Program-made: the position numbers and the translations under genes
Source of the DNA: Legionella sp. PATHC032
Lineage (GTDB): Bacteria; Pseudomonadota; Gammaproteobacteria; Legionellales; Legionellaceae
Length of the DNA stretch: 64,000 nt
Reading direction: 5' to 3'
NCBI RefSeq assembly: GCF_026191185.1
Contig: NZ_JAPHOV010000001.1
Location: 546,001 to 610,000, forward strand
Shown: positions 45,395-55,251 of the stretch, in pieces
How positions within the stretch are numbered: the first letter of the stretch is position 1
Layout: every line of letters starts with the position of its first letter
The notes under the pieces: generated by a model
Told to the model about the DNA's origin: nothing
The model's database searches: none
What the model saw: the letters and a program-made list of their open reading frames with translations, nothing else

Positions 45395-47108
45395 CTATAA
45401 ATGGCTGAGTTGTTTATTTTTTTTAATTTGCAATATTTATCAGGTTAATGCAAAAACATTTCCACAAAATCCTCCTGGATATGCTGTAGCAAGTGCTCAC
45501 CCCTTGGCAACTAATGCCGGTTTAGAAATTTTGGCAGCAGGAGGAAATGCCTTTGATGCCGCAGTTGCAGTAGCTGCCGCCTTGGCAGTAGTCGAACCAT
45601 ATCATTCAGGGCTTGGAGGAGGAGGTTTTTGGTTGCTTCATCAGGAAAAGGAGCATTTAAACCTCTTTATTGATGGCAGGGAGGTAGCTCCTCTGGCCGC
45701 GAGTAAGGATATGTATTTAGCTCCTGACGGCCAAGTGATTCCCGGGCTTTCTCTAAATGGTGGTTTATCTGCAGCCATACCGGGACAGCCAGCTGCCCTG
45801 GTTTATATAGCCAAAAATTATGGGCGTCTTCCGCTTAGCAAGACATTAGCTCCGGCTATTAAGCTTGCGGAAGAGGGTTTTCCTGTAGACCCTCAATTTC
45901 GTTATTTCTCCACTCTGGATGATAGATTGGAAAACTTGAAGAAATATCCCGATACCGCTGCTATTTTTTTAAAGAATGGCCAGCCTTTTGAAATTGGAGA
46001 TAAACTTGTTCAAAAAGATTTAGCAAAAACACTCAGATTGATAGCCAAGTACGGAAATGCTGGATTTTATTCGGGAGAAACGGCTTCTCTGTTAGTTCAA
46101 GGTGTTAACGCAGCAGGTGGAATTTGGTCTCTTGATGATTTGGCTCAATATAAAATTAAAGTGAGGTCACCTTTAATTAGTGCTTATCATAACATGTTAA
46201 TTATCACAGCTCCTCTGCCTTCAGCTGGTGGAGTGGCATTGGTAACCATGCTCAATATATTATCCCAATTTCCTTTATCTTCATTCTCCAAATTAAAATG
46301 GGTTCATTACGTCGTTGAATCGATGAAATTGGCTTATTGGCAAAGAGATCAATTTCTGGGTGATCCTGATTTTATTAAGGTTCCTCTTGATAAGTTGATT
46401 TCCTCAGATAATGCAAAACAATTAAGCCGCTTGATTTCACCTGATAAAGCGATTGATAGTAAAATCTTGCAAGGCTCAGTTCCAATAGAAAAACATTCAA
46501 ATACCTCACATATTTCAATTATTGATACGGAAGGTAATCGCGTTGCTGCAACAATGACAATTAATTACATTTTTGGATCCAGTGTAGTTGCAAAGGGAAC
46601 TGGGGTATTATTAAATGATGAAATGGACGATTTTTCTACCAAAGTAGGTGAGCAAAATGTCTTTGGTTTAGTGGGAAGCGAGCGCAATGGCATTGAACCA
46701 CGAAAAAGACCACTATCCAGCATGACTCCAACTTTCCTGGAGATGCCAGGACGGGTAGCTATCCTGGGGACTCCTGGAGGAAGCCGTATTCCTAGTATGG
46801 TTTTACTTGCTTCATTATTATTTTATGATGGATATGGGGCTATCAGTATGGTTTCAGCCATGCGATTTCATCATCAATATTTACCGGATGTTTTGCAATT
46901 TGAGCCCGATACTTTCCCAAGTTCAATTCAACAGGGTTTACGAGCTATGGGATACCATTTAATGCCATTGAAACAATATTATGGAGATATGCAAGCCATT
47001 ACATGGGACAAAGAAAGTAATGTCTTAACAGCTGCTTCTGATCCGAGACATATTGGTTTAGCTGCTACGATATCTAATGTGACATATGGGTATGGGGTTA
47101 ATTACTAG
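45384..47108 (+). CDS. ggt: Gamma-glutamyltransferase
   Basis: 574 residues. Signal peptide ([23 protein letters not shown]) then a heterodimeric Ntn-hydrolase that autocleaves at a Thr; NTSHISIID carries the catalytic Thr (about residue 372), with the GSLNGG/PGxxxxxP core and [10 protein letters not shown] downstream. Periplasmic or secreted, cleaves glutathione gamma-glutamyl bonds. Translationally coupled to coaD. One full-length gene. Confidence 0.93.
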   Translation: MKYNYKWLSCLFFLICNIYQVNAKTFPQNPPGYAVASAHPLATNAGLEILAAGGNAFDAAVAVAAALAVVEPYHSGLGGGGFWLLHQEKEHLNLFIDGREVAPLAASKDMYLAPDGQVIPGLSLNGGLSAAIPGQPAALVYIAKNYGRLPLSKTLAPAIKLAEEGFPVDPQFRYFSTLDDRLENLKKYPDTAAIFLKNGQPFEIGDKLVQKDLAKTLRLIAKYGNAGFYSGETASLLVQGVNAAGGIWSLDDLAQYKIKVRSPLISAYHNMLIITAPLPSAGGVALVTMLNILSQFPLSSFSKLKWVHYVVESMKLAYWQRDQFLGDPDFIKVPLDKLISSDNAKQLSRLISPDKAIDSKILQGSVPIEKHSNTSHISIIDTEGNRVAATMTINYIFGSSVVAKGTGVLLNDEMDDFSTKVGEQNVFGLVGSERNGIEPRKRPLSSMTPTFLEMPGRVAILGTPGGSRIPSMVLLASLLFYDGYGAISMVSAMRFHHQYLPDVLQFEPDTFPSSIQQGLRAMGYHLMPLKQYYGDMQAITWDKESNVLTAASDPRHIGLAATISNVTYGYGVNY

Positions 47109-47166
47109 AAAACATTTTTAAAATGAATTGGCCATTTACATTCGATACGTAAATTGTTAGTGTTGA

Positions 47167-47197
47167 ATAAAACAATTGAAATCAATATTTGTTTTAT
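47167..47197. terminator. Weak inverted repeat between convergent genes
   Basis: ATAAAACAA (47167-47175) pairs with TTGTTTTAT (47189-47197) around a 13-nt loop, in the 97-bp gap between convergent ggt and the FAD oxidoreductase. AT-only stem; a terminator role is a guess. Confidence 0.3.
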
Positions 47198-47205
47198 GAT
47201 TTGTG

Positions 47206-49419
47206 TTAAGTGTTTTTCAATCGCTTGTTGAGTTTATGCAACGCATCGATAACTCCCTGATTTAAGAGACGGAGTAATTTAATTCCAAGAGCCTTTTGCT
47301 GAATAAAAAGCGATTTACAGGGTTCTACCATGATTTCTAACATGGAACAGTTTTCTGTAGCCTGACAAGTCGCCATACGTTTATTCTCAAGGAATAGTGC
47401 CATTTGACCAAATACTGACCCTGCTTCCAGTTGTGCAATCATTGAAGTAAAGCCTTCAGCATGCTCATAATAAAGATTGATTTTTCCTTGAATCAGAATA
47501 AAACAAGAATGTCCTGCGTCGCCTTGTTTAAAAAGAATTTCTCCCTTATTTAAGCAAACAGGTGAGGTATAGCAAATTAACATTTCTAATTCGTGATATG
47601 CAAAAGATCTAAAGATTGCTAATTGATGCATTACTTTTAGTGGGTCAAGAATGCAAGTTTTCTCTTGATTCCCATGAGGCAATGAAGTAGTAGAATAAGG
47701 TTGATACGTGGACTGATATGATAAGGACTCAGCCAGAAGTTGATTGAGATTATTAAGTGTTGTACAAAGAGTTTTTCCAATCCGCCATAAACTGTCAGTA
47801 TCCTCCCAAAATAGTGGCTTGTCTGACAGGAGGCGTTTAGGAGAAAATACATCTGCAGGTAACCATGCGGGATTTTTTCCAGTTAATGCTATTTCAGCTG
47901 CGGCAAATCCTGCTGCTGTGGTATAGCTTCCTCCATATCCATTACAACACATCACAATAATGATTCCCGGAGACAGGTAGCCAATAGCGGGTAGTTGATC
48001 AGGTGTAAAAGCCAAGGCGCCAACCCATTCTGTTGAAAATGGTTTTCCTTTAAGATCCGGGAAATATTTATCTCTTTGCTGCACAATAAGGTCATGAACT
48101 TTTTTTGAACGCTTTCGATAATAAGGATTTTTCATTGCCCGGTCGTCACCAGCCCCAATAAGCAAAGGCACCAAACCATTCTTTGATTTGAATCTGGGTT
48201 GATTGAGATAGAGAGGTCCATCTTCACTAGTTATTAATCGGCCTTTACAGTAATCTGGTGTTGATTCGGTAATTGCAATTTGACTTTGGTGAGGTCTAAT
48301 CGCTCTCAATTCCGGGAGCAATTCGCTAGTAAACGCGTTTGTTGCAACAATCACTTGCCGAGCCTTAAGCAGACCCATATTGGTTTTGAGTTGATGGTAT
48401 TCTTCATCCATACTTTGAATTTGTTGGACTTTTACAAACGTGTAGAGCTTGATACCACCTTTGATTGCTGCCTTAATCAGGCAGCAAGTATATTTAAAGG
48501 GATTGTAGGTTCCGTCATCTGGAATAAATCGACCTATGAACTTGGAGTTGATGCCGAATTGTTCTCTAATTTTTTTTCGAGACCAAATGTAGATACGTTC
48601 ACCATGTTGGGCCGCAAGAGTGACTTCATCACAAATTGCTTGTTCTTCCTCTTCAGTATGAGCAATGTAGAGCCATCCTTTTGCTGAAAGATCACAATAA
48701 ATACGTTCTTTTCTAACTATTTCCTTAAAACGATTACGATTTTTTAAAGCGAATTGAAAAACCAGTGAAGCATGGTATTCGCTTTCAATTTGTAATATTG
48801 ACGGATGAACATGGGGGTAGCATCGTTTTAAAAAACGAAACCGTTCTGAAACTAAACCACTATAGATTCCCACAGAGTTTTCAGGTAATAATTCAAAATT
48901 ACCTCCATTACGACCACTGGCTTCAGTAGCTGGATTCCCTTTATCTAACAATAGAACAGTAAGGTTTCTTTTTTTGACTGCATCGATCAGATGATAAGCA
49001 GTAGAAGCGCCAGTTAGACCTGCTCCTATGATTACGATATCTGCTTTTTCAGGTAGGGAATTGGTAGAACGATAATGATCGAATGGATGTGGTTCATTTT
49101 GCCAAAAGGGTTTATTTGAAAGGGGAATTAAGATGGGATTAATTGATTTGCCACAAAGTTTATTTAGAAAAAACTGTAGATGTCTTGCTGCTTGTTTGAC
49201 CAAAGTAAAGCGGGATTCAACAAGATTTATTATCAGTTGGCATTCAATTAATGTCAATTGATGTTTCTGCAAATCTTTACTTAACTTGTTTATCAAGATA
49301 TGAGCATCTTTCACTGTTAATGGCCCGGCGTTATCCATTCGGTGTACTAAATACATCTTGGCTTTCATTTCCAGATCAGAAGAGGTATCCCTTTCTTCTT
49401 CTATTTTATTAATGCTCAT
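47206..49419 (-). CDS. FAD-dependent oxidoreductase fused to a cyclic nucleotide-binding-like domain
   Basis: 737 residues. Residues about 1-110: helical. Residues about 125-510: DAO-type FAD oxidoreductase with the dinucleotide motif DIVIIGAGLTGASTAYHLI (126-144), a second Gly/Asn-rich segment ASGRNGGNFELLPENS, and a C-terminal FAD-contact region VMCCNGYGGSYTTAAG. Residues about 610-720: cNMP/Crp-type beta-barrel (NKGEILFKQGDAGHSCFIL, GSVFGQMALFLENKRMATC), although the usual ligand Arg-x-A-R-A pattern is not intact (ENKRMATCQA). Substrate and ligand unknown. The fusion is unusual. Confidence 0.8.
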   Translation of the reverse strand: MSINKIEEERDTSSDLEMKAKMYLVHRMDNAGPLTVKDAHILINKLSKDLQKHQLTLIECQLIINLVESRFTLVKQAARHLQFFLNKLCGKSINPILIPLSNKPFWQNEPHPFDHYRSTNSLPEKADIVIIGAGLTGASTAYHLIDAVKKRNLTVLLLDKGNPATEASGRNGGNFELLPENSVGIYSGLVSERFRFLKRCYPHVHPSILQIESEYHASLVFQFALKNRNRFKEIVRKERIYCDLSAKGWLYIAHTEEEEQAICDEVTLAAQHGERIYIWSRKKIREQFGINSKFIGRFIPDDGTYNPFKYTCCLIKAAIKGGIKLYTFVKVQQIQSMDEEYHQLKTNMGLLKARQVIVATNAFTSELLPELRAIRPHQSQIAITESTPDYCKGRLITSEDGPLYLNQPRFKSKNGLVPLLIGAGDDRAMKNPYYRKRSKKVHDLIVQQRDKYFPDLKGKPFSTEWVGALAFTPDQLPAIGYLSPGIIIVMCCNGYGGSYTTAAGFAAAEIALTGKNPAWLPADVFSPKRLLSDKPLFWEDTDSLWRIGKTLCTTLNNLNQLLAESLSYQSTYQPYSTTSLPHGNQEKTCILDPLKVMHQLAIFRSFAYHELEMLICYTSPVCLNKGEILFKQGDAGHSCFILIQGKINLYYEHAEGFTSMIAQLEAGSVFGQMALFLENKRMATCQATENCSMLEIMVEPCKSLFIQQKALGIKLLRLLNQGVIDALHKLNKRLKNT

Positions 49420-49631
49420 GGTACGCTAATATTGATTTGCTTTTTAAAGTCTAGGTAAAGTTTTAGAAAATTTCAAAATAGTTAGTACTGAGATTGAAAG
49501 GCAGGTAGTCTGGATTGCTTATTCTATTGTAGAAATCAATTTTATTTTCTTGTGTAACATGGGCTTTTTTCCTACTAGTTATTGTAGTTATTTTTAGCTA
49601 TCTTTTTCAGCAAATCTTAATGAGAGTTTTT

Positions 49632-50363
49632 TCAATTCTCCCCGACCAGCTTTTTTATTGACTGATAGGTTTTTTCGATTAATTCCTCTTTATTTTCAAT
49701 TGCATATTGAGCTGCATCAATAGGCTCGCCAATATGAATTTCTGCTTTTTGATTCAAGTGTATATTAAAGGTGCGGGCGGGAAGAATGTCAAAAGCTCCG
49801 CGAATTCCTATAGGAATTATAGTTGCCTTGGCTTGAATAGCAGTGATAAAGCCACCTTTTTTAAATGGGGCTAGTTTGCCATCTTTAGAGCGAGTTCCTT
49901 CTGGTGCAATCCATAGAATAATTCCACTTTCCATCAGTTGTTGGGCAAATTCCAAATCCTTTATGGCTTGAAATCTGTTTTTTCTGTCGATAAAAGGGAA
50001 TTCCGCTGCAGCCATTCCTTTGCCTAAGAGTGGAATTTTGGAGAGCTCTCGTTTGGCAAGCATACGGATAGAGTTATTGGGGAATGCTTTGAAGCCTAAA
50101 GGAATGTCATAAGCACTGGAATGATTGCACATAAGAATCGTTGCCTTGCCAGGTTGAGGCTGGACATTATGTGGATTGATTACTTTATATTCTACTTTCA
50201 CAGCATTTAAGAGTTGATCAACCCAATGGTGAATGACGTTATCAACCCATGGTCTCGTAGGGGTGCTAAAAAGATACTTAAATATAGACCGAGTGCAGGC
50301 AACACCTGTGTAATAAAATAGACGGGTAATTATCCAAAAAGTTTTTAATCGACTTATTTTCAT
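49632..50363 (-). CDS. plsC: 1-acyl-sn-glycerol-3-phosphate acyltransferase (PlsC-like)
   Basis: 243 residues. HX4D motif NHSSAYDIP (about 79-87) and APEGTRSKDGKLAPFKKGG (about 148-166) are the lysophosphatidate acyltransferase motifs I and III. N-terminal hydrophobic segment anchors it in the membrane. Makes phosphatidic acid. ATG 50363 preferred over an upstream TTG at 50405. The symbol is generic; paralogues are likely elsewhere. Confidence 0.88.
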   Translation of the reverse strand: MKISRLKTFWIITRLFYYTGVACTRSIFKYLFSTPTRPWVDNVIHHWVDQLLNAVKVEYKVINPHNVQPQPGKATILMCNHSSAYDIPLGFKAFPNNSIRMLAKRELSKIPLLGKGMAAAEFPFIDRKNRFQAIKDLEFAQQLMESGIILWIAPEGTRSKDGKLAPFKKGGFITAIQAKATIIPIGIRGAFDILPARTFNIHLNQKAEIHIGEPIDAAQYAIENKEELIEKTYQSIKKLVGEN

Positions 50364-50431
50364 CGTTAGGGCGCATGGGATTATGGGAGGGTCATCATAC
50401 AACAAGTTGAGGAATACTGGAACGATTCAAA

Positions 50432-50752
50432 TCAAGCCGTGTATTTTAAACCGAAGATGGATATTAGCATTAATACAAGGTACAGCAAACGGTAGACAGA
50501 TAGATGTTCCTGAAACAGGAGTACGCCCATGATCGCAGTCCCGAGTGTACCTATCCCTACCCATACCGCATAGGCAGTACCGATAGGTAATGTTTGAGCT
50601 GCTTTCGCTAATAAAAACATACTGATAATCAGTGTGGTGCCTGTAAACAGGCTTGGTAGCCATTTCGAAAAACCATCCGTATATTTTAAACCAACAGCCC
50701 AACAGATTTCCAAGAGTCCCGCGATAAATAAATAAAGCCAAGGTAATAACAT
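50432..50752 (-). CDS. gdx: SMR exporter, guanidinium type (Gdx/SugE)
   Basis: 106 residues with four transmembrane helices. The Gdx-type signatures are AGLLEICWAVGLKYTDGFSK (Glu14 functional) and GTAYAVWVGIGTLG. Gdx proteins export guanidinium in exchange for protons; SMR relatives (EmrE) export quaternary ammonium compounds. An AGGAG is 6 nt before the start, and a guanidine-III-like RNA lies just upstream, which strongly favours guanidinium export. Confidence 0.9.
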   Translation of the reverse strand: MLLPWLYLFIAGLLEICWAVGLKYTDGFSKWLPSLFTGTTLIISMFLLAKAAQTLPIGTAYAVWVGIGTLGTAIMGVLLFQEHLSVYRLLYLVLMLISIFGLKYTA

Positions 50753-50778
50753 AGGGACTCCTTTTAAAATGATTAAAG

Positions 50779-50819
50779 GCGTCGTCTTGTCTTAACCGGG
50801 TACGGCGCGTCTCGTCCGG
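50779..50819 (-). ncRNA. Guanidine-III (ykkC-III) riboswitch-like element
   Basis: On the minus strand the 41-nt RNA begins CCGGACGAGACGCGCC, continues GTACCCGGTTAAGAC and ends AAGACGACGC. It matches the published guanidine-III aptamer (a CCGGACGAG start, CGCCGTACCCGG, then ACAAGACG) with few changes. The 5' CCGG pairs with ACCCGG, and the pseudoknot GCGCCGT/ACGACGC has one A-C mismatch. It lies between a candidate -10 (TATGCT, 50837-50832) and the gdx RBS. Confidence 0.9.
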
Positions 50820-50831
50820 AGATTATTTCAT

Positions 50832-50837
50832 AGCATA
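50832..50837 (-). promoter_or_regulatory. Candidate -10 of the gdx transcript
   Basis: TATGCT read on the minus strand from 50837 to 50832; transcription would begin around 50825, five to six nt before the aptamer. No good -35 seen. Confidence 0.35.
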
Positions 50838-50893
50838 TCACGGTTTTTGATGTAATAGTATTCCCTGCATCAAATTGAGCGATATGGTGTCGA

Positions 50894-51775
50894 TTATAAC
50901 TCAGTCAAAAATAGCTCATTAATAATACGGAAGGATTTTTGCACTTCCATAGCATTGGTGTTTGCAATGCCTGCAGCTACGATTAACGCTTTCCATAAAG
51001 CCCAAGCTTGCCCACGTGACCAGGTATCCTTGTCCAAAGGAAGCATTTCACGGAAGATTTTTCTGCTGTCCCCTGCAAATAATGTCCAGGTAATAGCAAG
51101 ATCACAGGCCGGATCGCCGACGGATAACTGTCCAAAATCGATAACAGCGCATAATTTTTCATTTTTAACCAGAAGATTACCAGCGCTGATATCACCATGA
51201 ACCCACACAGGTGTACCTTGCCAAGAGGTATTCAGAGCGGTTTCCCAAATTTCAATGGCATGGTCTGTATCAATTTTTCCTTTTAAATAATCGATGGCTT
51301 GACGGGTTTCTGGATCATAAATTTTCAAATCTCCACCGCGATAAAAGCTGTGGAGCCCAGGTTTTGGACCGCTGGTAGAATCAATTTGATGAAAAGCAGT
51401 GAGGAATGTCGCCAGATCCTTCGCTATTTCATTCAGGTTGGATACATTAGCAGAGGCTATTGCTTCACCTTCAAGCCAACGGTAAATTGACCATTTCCAA
51501 GGGTATCCTTCGCCAGGCATCCCCATTTCCAAAGGTATCGGAATTGGAACAGGCAGCAAGGGAGCCAGTTGGGGGAGGCATTGTTGCTCTTTTTCAACCT
51601 GCAATTGATATTGTTCGGCACTGGGCAGTCGCACAAGCATTTTCTTACCAAGATGAAAAGTCCGATTATCCCATCCGCTGACAGCTACCGGGCTAATAGG
51701 GAGATTGGAATAATGGGGAAACTGGCTGGCGATTAAACGACAAACCAGTGTTTCATCGATTATTAATGAGTGCAT
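50894..51775 (-). CDS. Aminoglycoside/choline phosphotransferase-like protein
   Basis: 293 residues, APH fold. The Brenner loop WVHGDISAGNLLVKN (catalytic Asp near residue 193) and the DFG equivalent VIDFGQLSVGDPACDLA are textbook. ATG 51775 preferred to the TTG immediately before it. Upstream neighbour of the Gdx unit. Substrate unknown; many such genes are not resistance genes. Confidence 0.8.
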   Translation of the reverse strand: MHSLIIDETLVCRLIASQFPHYSNLPISPVAVSGWDNRTFHLGKKMLVRLPSAEQYQLQVEKEQQCLPQLAPLLPVPIPIPLEMGMPGEGYPWKWSIYRWLEGEAIASANVSNLNEIAKDLATFLTAFHQIDSTSGPKPGLHSFYRGGDLKIYDPETRQAIDYLKGKIDTDHAIEIWETALNTSWQGTPVWVHGDISAGNLLVKNEKLCAVIDFGQLSVGDPACDLAITWTLFAGDSRKIFREMLPLDKDTWSRGQAWALWKALIVAAGIANTNAMEVQKSFRIINELFLTEL

Positions 51776-51820
51776 CAAAATAATATTTCCAGTTGTTATT
51801 ATTTGAGAATAATATAGTCG

Positions 51821-52888
51821 TTATAAGTCAAGCAATGGCAGTTGCATACTTTGATACACGTTTTCCTGTTTTAATTTGATTCCTATGCCTAATAATCGTA
51901 CAGGCATACATTTTCTGGCGAAACCTTCTTGTATCAGTTGACGTAAAACGATTAAATCAAGCTTGTCATGAACTCGTTCAATGGTTGTTTGCTGAAAGTC
52001 ATTAAACTTCAATTTTACAAATAAATTGTGAATACCAGAAATTTTACCTGCTCGTTGTATCCGTGCTTCCAGACGCACCATAAGATCTGGCAAGGCCTCA
52101 AGGCAAGCTTCACTATCTGGCAAGTCTATTGGATAGGTTTCTTCAACGCTAATGGATTTTCGAATACGTTCAGGATTGACTGGGCGATTATCAATGCCTC
52201 TCGCTAACTCATAAAGTCTCTGTCCTATGGTACCAAATTTATGTAATAGATATTCAACGGAATATCGCTGCAAATCAGCGCAGTTTTTAATGTTGAGAGC
52301 ATTCAATTTTTCTTCCATCTTGGGCCCCACACCGAATAATTTACGTACAGGTAAATCAAGAATAAATGTGTTAACGTCTTCAGGTCTAATAACCATTTGC
52401 CCATTGGGTTTATGCCAATCACTGGCTATTTTTGCAAGGCTCTTATTAGGCGCAATGCCTGCACTTGCAGTGAGTTGTCTTGTTTGATAAATTCGGGCGC
52501 GAATCTCTTGCGCAATCCAGGTAGCACTTCCCTGGCATTGTGTGGATTCAGTGACATCAAGATAGGCTTCATCTAATGACAAGGGTTCGATAATATCTGT
52601 ATATTCTGCAAATAGGGTTCTAATATATTGACTTTCTTTTTGATATACATCCATACGTACTGGTCGCAAAATGAGTTCTTTGCAAAGTTTAAGTGCATGG
52701 GCTGTTGGCATTGCAGAGTGTATACCAAACTGACGGGCGGCATAATTACAAGTTGCTATTACTCCACGACGGCTTGCCTCCCCGCCTACGGCGATAGGCT
52801 TATTTGCCAACTCAGGGAAATCACGCATTTCAATTGCCGCATAAAAACAGTCCATGTCAATATGGATAATTTTTCTTATCGGATTCAT
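51821..52888 (-). CDS. dinB: DNA polymerase IV (DinB)
   Basis: 355 residues, Y-family lesion-bypass polymerase. Catalytic motifs HIDMDCFYAAIE (first Asp pair) and PLSLDEAYLDVT (Asp-Glu), and the helix-hairpin-helix GVGPKMEEKLNALNI. A C-terminal beta-clamp-binding QxLxL-like LPLLDL ends it. No SOS box is obvious in the upstream region. Confidence 0.96.
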   Translation of the reverse strand: MNPIRKIIHIDMDCFYAAIEMRDFPELANKPIAVGGEASRRGVIATCNYAARQFGIHSAMPTAHALKLCKELILRPVRMDVYQKESQYIRTLFAEYTDIIEPLSLDEAYLDVTESTQCQGSATWIAQEIRARIYQTRQLTASAGIAPNKSLAKIASDWHKPNGQMVIRPEDVNTFILDLPVRKLFGVGPKMEEKLNALNIKNCADLQRYSVEYLLHKFGTIGQRLYELARGIDNRPVNPERIRKSISVEETYPIDLPDSEACLEALPDLMVRLEARIQRAGKISGIHNLFVKLKFNDFQQTTIERVHDKLDLIVLRQLIQEGFARKCMPVRLLGIGIKLKQENVYQSMQLPLLDL

Positions 52889-53193
52889 TTTTCAATCGCA
52901 GATTGCAGTAACAGGGATTTCATATTAGGTCTTGGCTGATTTTCTTGAATCTGTACAGTTTAGTCTACAGAATAACTATTTCTTTATCTTATTTGATAAG
53001 AATATAATATTGTAATCAAAATAAGCAATCAGGTTATGTTCTGTAAATTACGTTTGCCATACTCTGCAAAACGTTAATCGTTCAGTTTTAAAGCCCGTTT
53101 TTAAATTTAAATCACCGTTGTGATAACTCAATTGAACCAAGAATTACAAAATGGTACCTTATATTTTATTAACGAAAGGGTTGGTGGGTTTTT
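52889..53193. other. 305-bp intergenic region upstream of tRNA-Gly
   Basis: Divergent promoter region of dinB and tRNA-Gly. No LexA-type CTGT-N8-ACAG box is visible and no RNA or repeat seen. Confidence 0.45.
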
Positions 53194-53264
53194 GCGGGTG
53201 TAGTTCAATGGTAGAACCTCAGCTTCCCAAGCTGATGGCGTGGGTTCGATTCCCATCACCCGCT
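53194..53264 (+). tRNA. tRNA-Gly (CCC), 3' CCA not encoded
   Basis: 71 nt plus untemplated CCA. Acceptor GCGGGTG/CACCCGC, anticodon loop TTCCCAA giving CCC (codon GGG), T arm GTGGGTTCGATTCCCAT. After the discriminator T (53264) the genome reads CAA, not CCA, unlike the two other tRNA genes here. Confidence 0.95.
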
Positions 53265-53321
53265 CAATAAAATAATATTGCCTATCTTTATATAGTCCAT
53301 AAGGCGGTAATCGTAGAAAAC

Positions 53322-53942
53322 TTAATGGCCATCCAGACTCATCATTAAAAAACCGCAGAATGCGGCATTGCTAGGTGCTAGCGAGGGTTCAATTTTTGTT
53401 TTCATTTGGTTAATGATATTCCTATAAGATTCATAGAATTCCCAGGAAGGGGTTGGGTTATATACGATATCAAGGTTCAGTTCTTTAATGATATTTTTGG
53501 TTGTTGTAGGTTTTATAAACACATCCACTTCGGGATTGAAGTAAGCCTGAAAAATAGTCATTAAAGTCCACTTCGCAAATTTCTCTCTTTGCAATTGAAA
53601 AAGAAGCTCTTCAAAGCCTTCCTGTTCATTGCCATACAAAAGTTCTTTTAATCCTTTTGCAATAAGTACTTTATCGTTTGGGGGAGTTCTTTTGATAAAA
53701 TCTCTAAATTTAGGTTTTTCAAATATTGAAATCAAAGATGACTGAGTAACAATTTTCAACATGGCATTTGTTATTTCATCAGGGTTTTTAAAATTTTGCT
53801 TGGCAAAACTCCCTTGAGCCAAAGCAACCATCTTATCCATTTTATGTTTTTTACCGATTTCAATCATTTCAGGGTGGGAGAACCCGCCTGGGTATCTTTC
53901 CAAAAAATCGGAGGCTGCTTTTTTGAGTCTTTTAATATCCAT
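53322..53942 (-). CDS. Hypothetical cytoplasmic protein
   Basis: 206 residues, helical and charged, no signal peptide or membrane span. RBS AAGG 7 nt before the ATG. Family not recognised; it has the look of a conserved bacterial protein of unknown function. It lies downstream of mutM on the same strand, 74 bp away. Confidence 0.7.
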   Translation of the reverse strand: MDIKRLKKAASDFLERYPGGFSHPEMIEIGKKHKMDKMVALAQGSFAKQNFKNPDEITNAMLKIVTQSSLISIFEKPKFRDFIKRTPPNDKVLIAKGLKELLYGNEQEGFEELLFQLQREKFAKWTLMTIFQAYFNPEVDVFIKPTTTKNIIKELNLDIVYNPTPSWEFYESYRNIINQMKTKIEPSLAPSNAAFCGFLMMSLDGH

Positions 53943-54016
53943 AAATTAACCTTTTGTCACCATATCAGCATCAGTTAATAAATAAAAATGATCCCAGGTG
54001 GCCATTTTTGAGCCTA

Positions 54017-54841
54017 TCATGCAATGATTGGCTGGCAATGTGGGCAAAATGCGGAGTGGCGTCCGGCAATCACAATAGTTTCTATTTTATTTTCACATAC
54101 CAAACAGGGGAGATTTTTCCTGCCATAAACCTTTAAAGCAAAACGAAAGTACCCTGGTTTACCATCAGAAGAATAGAAATCACGAAGTGTCGTCCCTCCT
54201 GCCTCTATGGCAGATTCAAGTATCTTTTTGATGTGACCAGTCAGAGAATTGAACTCTTCTGTAGTTATCTTTTTTGCAGAGGTATTTGGATGGATTTTGG
54301 CAAGAAAAAGACTCTCTGTCGCATAAATATTACCTATCCCGACAACAATTTGACTATCCATAATAAATGACTTGATGGATTGCGATTTATTCGCGGCTTT
54401 ACGTAATAAGTACTCGCTATTAAAGTCATCAGACAGAGGTTCCGGGCCTAAATGTGCCAGCAGTGGGTGTTGTTCAGGATTTTCATCGATGTAAATAAAT
54501 AAGCCAAATCTTCTTGGATCGCAGAATCTGAGAGCAAGCCCATTATTAATGTGCAGATCAACGTGATCGTGTTTTTGAGGATTTGCTGTCTGGGAGACGA
54601 TGCGCAAATGTCCGGACATTCCAAGATGGATGAGAAGATAACCTTTATTCATATGAAGTAAGATGTATTTTCCTCTACGGGTAATAGCTGTTATATGCTT
54701 TCCTTGGCATAATTCATTCAGGTTTAGAGGTACTGGTAATCTAAGTTTTCGATTACGCACTTGCACCGCAGTAATCATACGGCCTTCAATATGGGGTTTA
54801 ATACCTTGCTTTGTTGTTTCGACTTCGGGTAATTCAGGCAT
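54017..54841 (-). CDS. mutM: Formamidopyrimidine-DNA glycosylase (Fpg/MutM)
   Basis: 274 residues. N-terminal MPELPEVET with catalytic Pro2 and Glu3, helix-two-turn-helix (IVGIGNIYATESLFLAKIHP) and a C-terminal zinc finger C-x2-C-x16-C-x2-C (CLVCENK ... AFCPHCQ). Removes oxidised guanines. Its start codon overlaps the stop of the small membrane gene by one base, so they are co-translated. Confidence 0.95.
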   Translation of the reverse strand: MPELPEVETTKQGIKPHIEGRMITAVQVRNRKLRLPVPLNLNELCQGKHITAITRRGKYILLHMNKGYLLIHLGMSGHLRIVSQTANPQKHDHVDLHINNGLALRFCDPRRFGLFIYIDENPEQHPLLAHLGPEPLSDDFNSEYLLRKAANKSQSIKSFIMDSQIVVGIGNIYATESLFLAKIHPNTSAKKITTEEFNSLTGHIKKILESAIEAGGTTLRDFYSSDGKPGYFRFALKVYGRKNLPCLVCENKIETIVIAGRHSAFCPHCQPIIA

Positions 54842-55071
54842 TATTTTTTATCATCATGTTCTATAATTCTTCCTTGTTCTTTCTGGGATGATTTGCTGGG
54901 GAAGAAATATTCCTTAGCTAAGGCCCCAAGCCATAGTATTCCACCGATGATTACGCCCCAAATGGCCACATAAAAAAACATGAACAATAAGGCTATAACT
55001 ATTGCGATCCCAACACCAATCACTATAAAAGGCACAATATTTTCAATCAATTTCTGAACTTTATCGCTCAT
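54841..55071 (-). CDS. Small membrane protein
   Basis: 76 residues with two hydrophobic spans (VPFIVIGVGIAIVIALLFMFF and IWGVIIGGILWLGALA) and a charged cytoplasmic tail. AGGATAT precedes the ATG. Co-transcribed with mutM. Function unknown. Confidence 0.75.
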   Translation of the reverse strand: MSDKVQKLIENIVPFIVIGVGIAIVIALLFMFFYVAIWGVIIGGILWLGALAKEYFFPSKSSQKEQGRIIEHDDKK

Positions 55072-55251
55072 ATTTATATCCTGATAAAATAAGATGAGTA
55101 AATTTATTATCGACTACATCATGAAATCATGCAATGAAATGATAAAAAATGTGTTATCATTACACATATATTGATTCTATAATTTAGGGATAAAATACAT
55201 TCACTCTTAAATTATAGATATTTTTATAATTCCGTACAATGTGGGGTTATT

